64,000 nt of DNA, from positions 17,817,775-17,881,774 of the forward strand of contig OZ005689.1 in the NCBI GenBank assembly GCA_963930775.1. Direction: 5' to 3'. The DNA is from Cliona cf. orientalis (lineage: Eukaryota; Porifera; Demospongiae; Clionaida; Clionaidae). Below the pieces are notes generated by a model. It did not search any database, was not told the origin of the DNA, and saw only the letters and a program-made list of their open reading frames with translations. Shown here one piece after another: positions 24,046 to 34,150 of the stretch (positions are counted from its first letter, which is position 1; each line of letters opens with the position of its first letter). The position numbers and the translations under genes are program-made.

Positions 24046-24489
24046 AACCCGGCATATGGGATTTTTTTGTGGAAGTTGAATTTTATGTATGGTTGATAAG
24101 CTCTACCATAGAGCTAATCCGCGTTCAAGTTTCAGACCGACTGTGCGCTTCGTTGTGGAGATACAGCGCTTTGTTTGCCATCACGCCACACCCCCAACAA
24201 TCGAGAAATTACAGTCTAAAGGCGTTGCCATGCACGCGTATGGTGTTTCCGCATACTACGCGTGACCCGGAAATCAACAGAAGGGTGCAGTAATGGCTAA
24301 TTTACTAATTAGACTAAATTTGATACATATTTGACTGTCAAATAGTATAATGTACTAATTGATAGCTGTTGAAATATCAATTATCTAAGAAGCAAACATA
24401 GGAACATATCAAGCAGAGAGTATAATTTGTCTAATTTGTATATTTACATTTATGTATTGTATAATATTGTGTCAAACTAGTCAATTATA

Positions 24490-24985
24490 TGTTTAAACGC
24501 CTGGACCCCCCTGCCAAACCCCCTGACAAACCGTAGTTTTGTTTAAATGCCTCGACCCCCCTGCCAAACGTAATTTGTTTAAACGCCACTACCCGGTACC
24601 CCCTGATAAACCGTAGTTTTGTTTAAATGCCTCGACCCCCCTGCCAAACGTAATTTGTTTAAATGCCTCGCCCCCCTCCTAAACGTAATTTATTTAAACA
24701 CCACTACCCCCTGACAAACCGTAGTTTTATTTAAATGCCTCGACTCCCTTGCCAAACGTAATTTGTTTAAACGTCACTACCCGGTACCCCCTGACAAACC
24801 ATAGTTTTGATTAAATGCCTCAACCCCCCCTGCCAAACGTAATTTGTTTAAGCGCCACTACCCGGTACCCCCTGACAAACCGTAGTTTTGCTTAAATGCC
24901 TCGACCCCCCTGCCAAACGTAATTTGTTTAAACACCACTACCCCCTGACAAAAATGCCTCGACCCCCTACTGAATGTATAAAGTT
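24490..24985 (+). repeat. Minisatellite of alternating GTTTAAA-centred units
   Basis: Units alternate between GTTTAAACGCCACTACCCGG with CCCCCTGACAAACCGTAG, and TTTAAATGCCTCGACCCCCC with TGCCAAACGTAATTTG, giving a compound period of about 110-120 bp with variable deletions. It lies inside the hAT-like element. Confidence 0.8.
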
Positions 24986-25028
24986 GTATTTAAAGCCTCA
25001 ACCACCTTGCCAAATGTAATTTATATAA

Positions 25029-25500
25029 TTGTAATGCATTTTTACATTCCAAATTATACTGTATATTGTCAAATTGCTATATATTTTATGTATCAAGTTA
25101 TGTCAAGTTTATCTAATTATACAAAATATACAAATTAGACAAATTTGACACCCTCTATACGCTATAATTGAGTTATGCATATGTATTATTGTATATGTAT
25201 ACATACTATAATGCAATTTGACATTCCAAATTATACTGTATATTGTCAAATTGCTATATATTTTATGTATCAAATCAGAGTCAAACTTACTATATTATAC
25301 AAAATATACAAATTAGACAAATTTGACACCCTTTACACAGCTATACCTAGTTAAGTTAATTACAGTATATATAGTATAATGCAATTTGACATTCCAAATT
25401 ATACTGTATATTATCAAATTGCTATATACTTTATGTATCAAATCAGTATCAAACTTATTATATTATACAAAATATGCAAATTAGACAAATTTGACATCCT
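25029..25500 (+). repeat. Three AT-rich tandem copies of about 170-180 bp
   Basis: Copies start at ATGCATTTTTACATTCC (25029), ATGCAATTTGACATTCC (25211) and the same at 25380, each continuing AAATTATACTGTATATT, TTTATGTATCAA and ATACAAATTAGACAAATTTG. Spacing is 182 and 169 bp. All lie inside the hAT-like element. Confidence 0.85.
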
Positions 25501-26206
25501 ATTACTCATGATTATTTTGACAATCCAATGGTATAGTTTGTCAAATTATTATCTAATTAATGTATAAAATTAGTGTCAAACTTATCTAATGGTAACTGTA
25601 CTATAGCTACCATAAAATTGACAAAATATACTGGCAAAATCAAACTTTATCTTAATTTGACAAATCAAATGAGTGTAAAATACGTATAATATCATTGATA
25701 ATATACAGAAGTTATACACATGTCAAGTCAAATACCATTTATAAGGTAAAATTAGCCAAACTGCACCAGTCTCGAAATCAATTAAAAAGGCCTGGGCGGA
25801 GCCGTTCGAAATGAACTTGAAGATCGAGAGAGAGTCGCATTTCATTGTTGACGACAGCCGATTGTTCTTAGATGGCCAAGAAGCTAAAAAGGTGAGCGAA
25901 CGTACAGTAGTTCGATGAATCTAGCTGTATCTAGGTAGAGAATTCTAATTAGCGCCCATAGCAACTGGCTCCGTGTACAGTAGCTGTACAGACTAGGTAG
26001 GTCAAAATGAAGCCTTATTTCGCCTTTGTAACTTACGGTTAGCCTCCGTAGACGACGGCAAAGGTTAGTAGAAAGGTTCTTTGGCATGTATATGACAAAA
26101 ACTCAAACTTTGACATTTTTTGACTTGAGATACTAAAAATGCGCATTGCGCAAATAGCGTGCGGATCCCATATGCCGGGTTTTGTCAGATACGGTCACAT
26201 ATGATA

Positions 26207-26985
26207 ATGTTGCTTTTCAGTCAATATTTACCTCCAAAAGTAACTGCTCTCTGCCTACTGCTGGTACATCAAGCGAAATACATGTAGCTATGGTAAATAT
26301 TATAATTATGTGACCGAGGAATTCATAGGAAGTATCCTAAAGTCTAGTATATACAAAGCAACGTGGTTAATTATTTATGCTGCGATTATGTGTACGTCCC
26401 TCCCTCTCCCAATCACGATATTACCAAGCTCTCAGCACATGTGTATACTATATTGTGCTTGTCTTGCTCACCTTGTCCGGGTAATTGGAATACCAATAAA
26501 CTAACTAACACTCGGCGCATGTGCAAGGGTTACTTTAGCTGTTCTGTGTGTGTATCTGTCTGTTACCAAGCTAGTTGTAATATACATGAGTCCAGAGTAT
26601 TGAGTATTATACCATGGTTGTAAATTTTGACTAATCAGATTACTTCATATCAGGTGAATAAATCACTTATACACCTCCTGGAGAGGTGAATAAGTTGGCC
26701 TTCAGGCTACTATAGCTACAACACTCATTTTAAATAGTAAGCATGATCCTAAACAGTGTATAGTTGTAATAGCATATTAGATATATTGAAGCAGCACAGT
26801 CAACAGTACACTGAATAATTACAGAGGGAGATACATAATATAAATACATGACAGCTAGCTACATGGAGTTTCAACTGTTTAGAGTTAGTTGATATTGAAG
26901 TTAACTGTTACATCTGTACAGCCAGTGAAGTGAATAGACGGGATAAATGATGCACTTGATGATAATGAGTTCGCCTGGAAAGAGC
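26207..26985. other. Non-coding; no feature seen
   Basis: Only short frames are open and none resembles a known family. Confidence 0.45.
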
Positions 26986-28262
26986 TTACAGTACAGTGTT
27001 TGAAGTGGTGGGGATGTGAGTTGGTGATGAGATTGATGAAGATGGTGCAATTTTCATCATCTTACTGGAATGTGTTTCTTCTTCAGCATTGGTAGCTTCA
27101 TTGAGAATGTCCAATATCTGCTTTTGCTCGTCTCCAATTCTTTTGTATGTTCGTACACCTTCCACACTTCTGTGTCCAGTTCGTGACATAATTAGCTGCT
27201 CTTCCACCCCTTTCTGAAATAGCTGTGTTGCAGTTGTGAGTCTTAGTGAATGGTTGGTCTTGTAGCCTGTTATTCCAACAGCTTTGCAGATTCGGCTAAC
27301 TGTACTGTTGAGTGTATTGTGCCCAATTGGTGTCTTGCCGTACCACACATTGCCCTTTGGCTTTTTTAGTAGTGTCAAGTAGAACGCATCATTCTTGGCT
27401 TCTGATGGTCGATGCGACATATAAGCTTGGTACAAACGTACTAAACATCGTTTCGGGTTGGCATGATGAACTACGTGTTTTGGTTTCACTTTACGATGAG
27501 CAAGTCCACCGGCATTATTTTTTGAATAATTCTTGGTGTACTCTAGTTGCAGGACACCACTTGGAGAGGATGTGAGAGTAAACTGGGAAACCTGCAGACT
27601 CCGATGTTCTCCGCTTCGTAGGGCAAAATTGAGACCACATAAAAAGAGCATACTATCCACCAATGATTGAGGTGAGTGATCTCCAAGAACTCCTTTTTCC
27701 CATAGTTGGTTTTCTTCGTCAACTGTTATTGCTTCACAGATACTCCTAGACAGGTTGAACGTAGGCGTTTCATTTCTCCATCAAGAACCTTGCGATACCA
27801 GCAAACGAAGGTGAATCGAAGAGATTTACTTCTGGACGATAGACTTGAATCTACCTTTGTAGACCACAGCAGATAGCATAGAGAGTTTTAGGAGGATAGC
27901 AGTCTCCATTGCATTTCCGAGTCTCTAGAACAAACTTGCTCAGCCAGTAGTCAAGTTGTTGGCTGTCCACAAGATACAGATGAATAGGCCATTCACTGTA
28001 AGCACCAGGATGCAAAGATCGTCTGTGCTAGCTCCATTCTTTCCATATGTTAACACACCACAAGGTACTCTTGGCAGTATTCTTGGAGATAGCAGCAACC
28101 TTAGCTTCTTCTAACCGAGCATCGCTTATTAAAGCAAAACAAGAGCCATCGGTAGAACTAGGTTCAGTAGCGATAGTGACTGGCTCGACGGGCTGCAACA
28201 ATGAAGGGAGGGGCTGCTGCGAAGCATGTGCAGAAAGAAGCTAACCAAGTTCAAAGGTCATG
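26986..28262 (-). pseudogene. Crypton-type tyrosine recombinase (DUF3504 family)
   Basis: The intact 225-residue C-terminal frame (26986-27663) reads LCGLNFALRSGEHRSLQVSQ, TGYKTNHSLRLTTATQLFQK, SRTGHRSVEGVRTYKRIGD. This supplies the recombinase tetrad: Arg in LRSGEHR, His-x-x-Arg in NHSLR, His in TGHRS and Tyr in RTYKR, which cut and rejoin DNA through a phosphotyrosine. Upstream, in shifted frames, the minus strand reads ICEAITVDEENQLWEKGVLG, YPPKTLYAICCGLQ, YRPEVNLFDSPSF and earlier EEAKVAAISKNTAKSTLW, CVNIWKEW, the core-binding domain. Such DUF3504 proteins include Cryptons and host genes derived from them (ZMYM, QRICH1). At least two stops and one frameshift lie in the N-terminal half, so the gene is inactive as one unit. 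The tail is serine- and threonine-rich. Confidence 0.85.
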
Positions 28263-28488
28263 CTGCGATAGTTGAGAGAGAAGCGAGTCGAGTTGGTCTT
28301 TAGGGTCCATAGCTCGAAACAAAGCGATCGAAGCGACCAAAAAGAGCAAAATATTATAGAGAAAATATGAGCACTGTTGCTATGGTACGATCTTTTGTAC
28401 TCAGTACGTTGCTAAGCGTATCCAATGCAGCACAGGCTTATCCAATGCTGATTGGTTGCTATTAATAGCCATGGTATAAGTCGGTTAC

Positions 28489-28771
28489 CAGTGGCGGATC
28501 CAGGGGGGTAAGGGGGGTGCAAGTGTACCCCCCTTTGGGTTGCATCTAACACTAAGAAGTACTGATAATAAACTAAATGGAACCCCCCTTTCTGGTTATA
28601 GAACTAAGGAAACTGCTGCTATGGCTCACCTTTAGAATGCTTTAGAAGAAATTCGTTCGAAAACAGACTGGTAGGGCTGGTAGTTTGTCTCAAAAACGAT
28701 CAAAATGGGCGTGGTTTTGAGCGCAAGACTGTACTACAACCCCCCTTCTAGAAATCCTGGATCCACCACTG
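28489..28771. mobile_element. 5-bp-TSD element with CAGTGGCGGATCCAGG ends (family G member 2)
   Basis: Termini CAGTGGCGGATCCAGG and CCTGGATCCACCACTG are inverted repeats with one mismatch, flanked by the direct repeat GTTAC (28484-28488, 28772-28776). GGGGGGTAAGGGGGG and AACCCCCCTT lie inside the ends. Length is 283 bp and it is non-coding. Confidence 0.9.
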
Positions 28772-30315
28772 GTTACATCACTAGGTATCAGTCTCTACGT
28801 AATACACAGCCTCGAGCCTTAAGTGTGTAAATCGCATAGAGACCTCTACCTCGTGATGTAACCTACTATACTTATCTCCCTTTCAAATTCCAGATCCTCT
28901 CCCCATACCTACCTTTAGAGCGAGGACCGAAGCTAATCTTTCACAAAGGAAGCTTGTAGATGATGATAGGAAATCCATGGTTCGTGTTTTGGGTACGGTC
29001 CTTTGTACCTATGTCCAACGGCCAACAACGAAGAACTGTAGGACTGTTAACAACTGCATCTCTTGTACGCAAGTATGCCTTTCTCAAAGGAGTAAGTGAA
29101 AAATTTAATAATATATCAACACTTGTTATGGTTTTGTGCCAAATATGCAGGACTCTTGGACACAATTTCTCTATACCCGCTGCCAAAACATAAACAGAGA
29201 TTCAGGGGTCCTGATTCTGCTACAGCACCAAAAACGGTAAAGATAAGATCAACTAAGAGACACACTTATGCCAGTGTTTTGATGCCAGAAGATGATGAGG
29301 AAGCCAACAGAAGGAATGTGGCCAGTTAAAGCAGGAGGTCCTCAAGGGAACCACACGACTGGAAGCTAGAAAAAAAAAGCCTTGTATGCAGGACTTCCCA
29401 CTTAGATGAAGGCATACCTTGGAGGACTAACCCCGTGTAGAAATGCTGATTGAAAATTTTCCTCATCTCAAAAAGACCAGTCTTGTAAGCTTTGTTGTTT
29501 GTAACGAGCATTTTTGTGGTCATGATCACATCCACATTAAATTTAATGAGTTCATGCTTGCATGCATGCAGCTACTATTAGGGGCAGCTTAAGGGTGGCT
29601 ACTATTCAGGGTGCAGCTTCTATTAAAATTTAATGAACATGGTATCTTAATAGTATCACACAGTTTGATTTAGTGATGAAAGCGACTGATTCTCTGGACA
29701 ACTCCACTGGGAGCAGTACAAAAATGCCATTATAAGCTACTGCAAAGCTGGTAAGACCAAATCAGCATATCTCCAACGGGTTCTTGATTCTACGGATGAA
29801 GATGACCCTGGTAAGATACTTATCAGTGCATAATGTAACTGCTTAATATACTTTGTGTGTCAGTCTCTTGCTACAGATTCCTTTACACTTGGTGCATTCA
29901 AATGTATTTCATACTATTTGGTGCCAAAGCAAAGAGAGAAGGCGGAAAAGGAAGCTTCGCCATATTGTGTTATACCAAACTTACTGATGGACCTCCAGTA
30001 CGTATGTTAGCTCATCTCAGTCTACAGTAAGACCACCGGATGTCCATATACGTACAATATATTTTAGTGTCAATGCACGGTTTGCATGGCGCCTATGGGG
30101 GTTAAAATGATATGCATGCTAGCTTTAGGATGTAGATGGGGTGATGAGAGTGTGTGTGCCCATCCTTGTTAAGCTAAGAACTTTCATGTAATTACTATTG
30201 TTGGGGCTCTGTGCTTTGGTGATTTAATTATCCCGGCAGACTCCGTGAACGTAGTTTGGGTATAGGGTTGACTTTCGCCCTTAAAGCTGGAAGGGGGGAG
30301 TTCGGGTGCCTAAGG

Positions 30316-30387
30316 GTGGTCGTAGCTCAGTGGTAGAGCGCTGGTGGCTCAAGCCAGTGGCCCTGGGTTCGATTCCCGGTGGCTGCC
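30316..30387 (+). tRNA. tRNA-like gene, copy 1
   Basis: A 72-nt cloverleaf can be drawn: 7-bp acceptor GTGGTCG/TGGCTGC with several G-U pairs, TA at 8-9, D arm GCTC-AGTGGTA-GAGC, anticodon stem CTGGT/GCCAG around loop GGCTCAA, variable loop TGGCC, and T arm CTGGG-TTCGATT-CCCGG. The Pol III A box (TAGCTCAGTGG) and B box (GGTTCGATTCC) are perfect, and T6 lies at 30392-30397. The loop puts CTC at 34-36 (Glu codon GAG), but position 33 is G rather than the near-invariant U and the acceptor is weak. It may be a tRNA pseudogene, a tRNA-headed SINE or another Pol III RNA. CCA is not encoded, as expected in eukaryotes. Confidence 0.6.
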
Positions 30388-30603
30388 CGGATTTTTTCTC
30401 TTCCAGCTAGCTTTAGGATGTAGATGGGGTGATGAGAGTGTGTGTGCCCATCCTTGTTAAGCTAAGAACTTTCATGTAATTACTATTGTTGGGGCTCTGT
30501 GCTTTGGTGATTTAATTATCCCGGCAGACTCCGTGAACATAGTTTGGGTATAGGGTTGACTTTCGCCCTTAAAGCTGGAAGGGGGGAGTTCGGGTGCCTA
30601 AGG

Positions 30604-30675
30604 GTGGTCGTAGCTCAGTGGTAGAGCGCTGGTGGCTCAAGCCAGTGGCCCTGGGTTCGATTCCCGGTGGCTGCC
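30604..30675 (+). tRNA. tRNA-like gene, copy 2
   Basis: Identical by eye to the copy 288 bp upstream, with the same A box, B box, GGCTCAA anticodon loop and T-run terminator. Confidence 0.6.
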
Positions 30676-30891
30676 CGGATTTTTTCTCTTCCAGCTAGCT
30701 TTAGGATGTAGATGGGGTGATGAGAGTGTGTGTGCCCATCCTTGTTAAGCTAAGAACTTTCATGTAATTACTATTGTTGGGGCTCTGTGCTTTGGTGATT
30801 TAATTATCCCGGCAGACTCCGTGAACGTAGTTTGGGTATAGGGTTGACTTTCGCCCTTAAAGCTGGAAGGGGGGAGTTCGGGTGCCTAAGG

Positions 30892-30963
30892 GTGGTCGTA
30901 GCTCAGTGGTAGAGCGCTGGTGGCTCAAGCCAGTGGCCCTGGGTTCGATTCCCGGTGGCTGCC
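30892..30963 (+). tRNA. tRNA-like gene, copy 3
   Basis: Identical by eye to the other two copies. The partial fourth unit downstream ends before its tRNA-like part, so there is no fourth gene. Confidence 0.6.
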
Positions 30964-31270
30964 CGGATTTTTTCTCTTCCAGCTAGCTTTAGGATGTAGA
31001 TGGGGTGATGAGAGTGTGTGTGCCCATCCTTGTTAAGCTAAGAACTTTCATGCTATGCATATGGGGTCAAAAGTAGAGTATGTGTATGTACAACTGTATC
31101 TTCTAGTGTGAGATACTATCTTAAGTACTATTAAAAAGAGGAAGAGCTGAGCTTCATGTTGATACCAAGAACAAGTTGAAGCGTGCCGAGATGACCGATG
31201 TAGAGTTGACAAAGATTTCGGCTGCATATGAGTAACTATCAAACCAGTGCTAGGGCACTTAGTCCACAAG

Positions 31271-31461
31271 TACCGTAAATCGTGAATATTTTACGTCTAA
31301 AATATTTCATGCAATAAATTTTCATGTTAAATAATTTTTGGATAAACGACCCTGTACCGCATTATCGTTAATATTGCACATGTATTTTCATGCGTTTAAT
31401 TTTTGCACAAGCCAGGCTGTCCGAAAATATTTTAACAACAAAATATTCACGATTTACGGTA
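31271..31461. mobile_element. MITE with TACCGTAAATCGTGAATATT ends
   Basis: TACCGTAAATCGTGAATATT on the left and AATATTCACGATTTACGGTA on the right are perfect inverted repeats. TA at both borders suggests TA target duplication (Tc1/mariner-like). 191 bp, AT-rich and non-coding. Confidence 0.9.
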
Positions 31462-32505
31462 GGTAAGTACCAGAGCAGTTATTCTGCTGAATCCCGAGTC
31501 TTCCAGGACTACTCCGCCACCATGAGCGCACTTTGAAGATCTTTAGTCTGTTCTATTTTCTTAGTAGTAGTTAGCTAGATTGTCAACCGAAGAAAATACT
31601 AAACTTTAGCTATTAAACTAGCTAGGTTATAGCTACCAACTCTTCGTCTTGAGTACTTTCTTTGTGATACTTCAACTTGCTCGTCCATTTTTTTTATCTT
31701 TTCTGGGGGCAAATCGGTAACTCTCATTCCAGAACGAAAAACGAGGCATCGTCGATGTCTACACCATAGTAGCAGCGTGGAACAGAACCGCTTGAGGCGC
31801 TTCGAGAAACGAGCCTTCGAAAACGAGAAAAAATTCATTCTGTCCTGGGTAGGGCGCAGTACACGGATAGATATGCGGATGTATACGAGATTATTGCGTA
31901 TACCCGCGTACGTATTACGCAGGCGTACGTAATCATACGCAGCAAACATCACTTCCATTTTGCCATTAAACCTCACGTGAGGTCTTAGTGTAGACTGATC
32001 TTGAATCTTTCTCCTCTCTCAACTGCATGTGGTCATAGTAGTGAATCTCAGCTCCCCATCTATGGACCCGGCCTGTTATGATCTTGGGTGTATATAAAAC
32101 AGTTATACCAAAAATGCATCATATACCTTAAGGTATGTGAAACCGGAATAATTTCTATACAATATATATTTCAGAAGGGACACCACCTACAGAGGTCACT
32201 GACAAGTCAAACTACTGCCCCCATATTCTTCGATTAGTCAGCCCTCCGGGAGATGATTTGCAGTGCTCTTACTTCATTTCAGTTGAGCAGAGGATTCCAG
32301 TGGAATGCAGATCTGTTTCCGAAGCTCTCTTTTGCCTTTTAGCTGCACGCACACTACGTGTTTCATAATCATACAACCAAAATGTAAAGGATATCCTTTT
32401 TTCCTTCAGGAAAAGATTGCTGGATTCTCTAATCCTGGATTCTAGAAAACAGCAACTTATTCGAATATCTGTGCTGTGATAGAATGCTATCTGGACGATA
32501 GTGCT

Positions 32506-32844
32506 CACGGGCGTAGCCAGGATTTTAGGTAAGGGGGTGCTGGAGTACGCGCGCGAAAAATTTAAGCCACGCCCACTTATTAACCGTCAAAGTTCAAATT
32601 GTAAAAGAGAACGCGTTCTGAATGTAGCTAGCGAGCTAGCTCAAGGTTTTCGGCCGAATCTTGGGATGAGATAAGTTTCTAACTATCTTCTAAGCTGTTT
32701 TTTTTTGTAGTAGATGATAGTTTGGAGTAGCCAAGGGGGTGCTGGATGAGGCTGTTCTATGGACTATGTGAACTAGGCATGACTAGGCCAAGAGCAGAGG
32801 GGGGTGCTCGAGCCCCCTGAGCACCCCCCCTGCCTACGCCACTG
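32506..32844. mobile_element. 5-bp-TSD element with CAcgGGCGTAGCCAGG ends (family G member 3)
   Basis: Left CACGGGCGTAGCCAGG pairs with right CCTGCCTACGCCACTG; flanks carry the direct repeat GTGCT (32501-32505, 32845-32849). Inside the ends are AAGGGGGTGCTGG and GAGCACCCCCCC. 339 bp, non-coding. Confidence 0.9.
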
Positions 32845-32988
32845 GTGCTGAATAAGCTTAACTCTTGAACTTGAACACGTAGTACGTATCGTGTTGACAT
32901 TATTATAGCTGATGTATATTATGTAGTACCTTGGGTGACGATTAATTGCAGGTATATAGTTTTGTAATCTTCTATAGTGTATAGTAGC

Positions 32989-33156
32989 CAGGGTTTATTT
33001 CAGGGGGCCAGGGGGTGCTTTCGCCGCCCCCCCCTTGGAAATTGGCCTTACCTATGTTGCTCGGGTTGCTCGGGTTGCTCGGGTTGCTCGACCTTGAAGT
33101 TCACCACTATGCATTAATTTTGGTCCCTCTTCAGTGAAATCCTGAAATGCACCCTG
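32989..33156. mobile_element. 5-bp-TSD element with CAGGGTTTATTTCAGG ends (family G member 4)
   Basis: Left CAGGGTTTATTTCAGG and right CCTGAAATGCACCCTG are inverted repeats with one or two mismatches; flanks carry GTAGC (32984-32988, 33157-33161). It holds four copies of a 9-bp repeat, TTGCTCGGG, near 33058. 168 bp, non-coding. Confidence 0.9.
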
Positions 33157-33329
33157 GTAGCTATTGTCAGCCGGTAGGTACCGACTTTTGTTTTTGGGAC
33201 AATCCACAGAAATATGAAACGTTTAATTTAGTACCCATAATAAATGGTCACCTTAAACGAGGAGATCGCGCAGTCGCGAGATTGGGGCGGGGTATAAAAG
33301 GGGGAGGGCCCGGTACCGGAGGTTGGTTA

Positions 33330-34150
33330 GTATGTACCAGCAAATGGCGGCTACATTCAAACTTTCAAAACTCCCTCCACTATGGACCCTTAAACTACCG
33401 CAGTCCACCGAATGATATAGAGCATTTTCATGTTGCAAGCATGATGCAAATGCCTCAAGATGTAATGCATGATTTATTTGGAGGGTATTAGGAATGGAAA
33501 TTCACATGATGCTTTGTGAATTTTTCAAGAAGAGATATTTGACACTTGGTGTTTTGAATGAATGCCTCAACGCATTTGATCTTGGCACAGATGAAGCAAG
33601 GAATCAACCACCAAAGTCATTTAAGGAGGACTTTGCAGCCGTTAAGCCAGCGGTCCAATTGTTGCAGATCCAGGAAGTACATCCGGTGGCACATTCCAGT
33701 GCATGCAATTTTTGCCGTTTTTTTATCTATTTTTCTTACCTGTTCTATCTAGGCCATCTTTCACTTCTAGGACACCAAACAAAGACCAGAAGACAGAGCA
33801 ACTCTTCTACTTTCTGCTCATTCAAGTCCTGTAACCCGGAGACATTCATGAGCTCCGCGGTGACCACTTTTGTGCATGCTACTCTCAAGCGCTCACAAAA
33901 AGTGGCACGTTTTGGTTCCCTAGGATGGATTCCCATGATTCAAGTACCATTCCATAGCTCTTGTGTTGCTCTACAATATGAGACTAGAACGAAGTTTTTC
34001 CGTCGAGCGGTTCCAAAGTTATACGCTGTTAAAAATAGTATAAATTTTTGTTATTTCACCATAGAAACATTGAATAAAATACGTATAAATCAACGACAAA
34101 GCTTTCTAGGTGGTACAAAGATATTATGCAGCCATCAAAGGCCTTCTTGA
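33330..34150 (+). pseudogene. Orphan transposon-type protein remnant (C-terminal half)
   Basis: Reads SLHYGPLNYRSPPNDIEHFH, VASMMQMPQDVMHDLFGGY, then in a second frame from 33494 EIHMMLCEFFKKRYLTLGVL, NECLNAFDLGTDEARNQPPK, and farther on ALQYETRTKFFRRAVPKLYA. From memory, the MPQDVMH(D/V)LFEGVIPYE, LTL..LN and RYE.K..FFKR landmarks follow in that order in an orphan family of animal proteins whose N-terminal half is seen, on the other strand, at 21890-22830. The two fragments are thus probably the same family though not one gene. At least one frame change after LFGGY marks it as dead. Function unassigned. Confidence 0.55.

Larger units (their letters stand above)
24278..25773. mobile_element. 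hAT-like non-autonomous element nested in family T
   Basis: Ends CAGAAGGGTGCAGTAATGGC and, reversed, GAGACTGGTGCAGTTTGGC share GGTGCAGT..TGGCTAATTT. It is flanked by the 8-bp direct repeat GAAATCAA (24270-24277 and 25774-25781), and rejoining the flanks restores the GAAATCAATTAAA found in other family T copies. An 8-bp duplication and a CAG-type start are hAT hallmarks. The 1,496-bp interior is non-coding and built of two tandem-repeat blocks. Confidence 0.85.
24046..26206 (+). mobile_element. Family T element, interrupted by a nested hAT-like element
   Basis: Left part (24046-24277) carries CCCGGCATATGGGATTTTTT, TGATAAGCTCTACCATAGAG and GCGTATGGTGTTTCCGCATA. The right part (25774-26206) carries CTGGGCGGAGCCGTTCGAAA, a 35-codon frame starting MNLKIERES and crossing a GGTGAGCG donor-like site, and the right end ATCCCATATGCCGGGTTTTG followed by ACGGTCACAT. 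The inner termini CCCGGCATATGGGAT and ATCCCATATGCCGGG are inverted repeats; the extreme left terminus is degraded. Without the insert the element would be about 660 bp, like the copies at 34767 and 49473. Confidence 0.8.
30118..31052 (+). repeat. 288-bp tandem array, three full units plus a partial fourth
   Basis: Each unit starts GCTAGCTTTAGGATGTAGAT, holds CCCATCCTTGTTAAGC and GGGGCTCTGTGCTTTGG, and ends with a tRNA-like gene and TTTTTT. Units begin at 30118, 30406 and 30694; the fourth stops at TTTCATG (31052). Copies are nearly identical; one visible change is GAACGTAG versus GAACATAG. The near-identity indicates recent amplification. Confidence 0.95.
28894..32400 (+). pseudogene. Spliced orphan gene remnant, SAMD3-like, interrupted by a tRNA-like array
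   Basis: Exon 28894-29091 follows TTCCAG and ends KYAFLKG before GTAAGT; it reads DDDRKSMVRVLGTVLCTYVQ. The next exon starts at 29151 after ATGCAG in the same phase (DSWTQFLYTRCQNINRD) and continues with MPEDDEEANRRNVASLKQEV in a shifted frame. HWEQYKNAIISYCKAGKTKS and LQRVLDSTDEDDP end at 29810 before GTAAGA; after CTACAG the exon 29877-30001 reads DSFTLGAFKCISYYLVPKQR in phase and ends before GTATGT. A final block at about 32174-32380 reads CPHILRLVSPPGDDLQCSYF, ISVEQRIPVECRSVSEALFC. The order matches large animal proteins I remember as annotated SAMD3-like, often multicopy and possibly mobile. Function is unknown. Frame breaks in the first half suggest a pseudogene. The array at 30118-31052 lies in the interval after the 30001 donor. 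Confidence 0.5.

Noticed and set aside
26986-28262. DIRS-type retrotransposon as source of the tyrosine recombinase
   Set aside because: No reverse transcriptase or RNase H nearby, and the sequence fits the DUF3504/Crypton branch better.
30316-30387. Firm assignment as a tRNA-Glu(CTC) gene
   Set aside because: Loop position 33 is G and the acceptor stem is wobble-rich, so I keep it as tRNA-like only.
31599-31976. 125-residue minus-strand ORF with a basic C-terminus
   Set aside because: No recognisable motif; overlaps TACG/CGTA-rich DNA and the presumed intron of the orphan gene. Not enough support to call.
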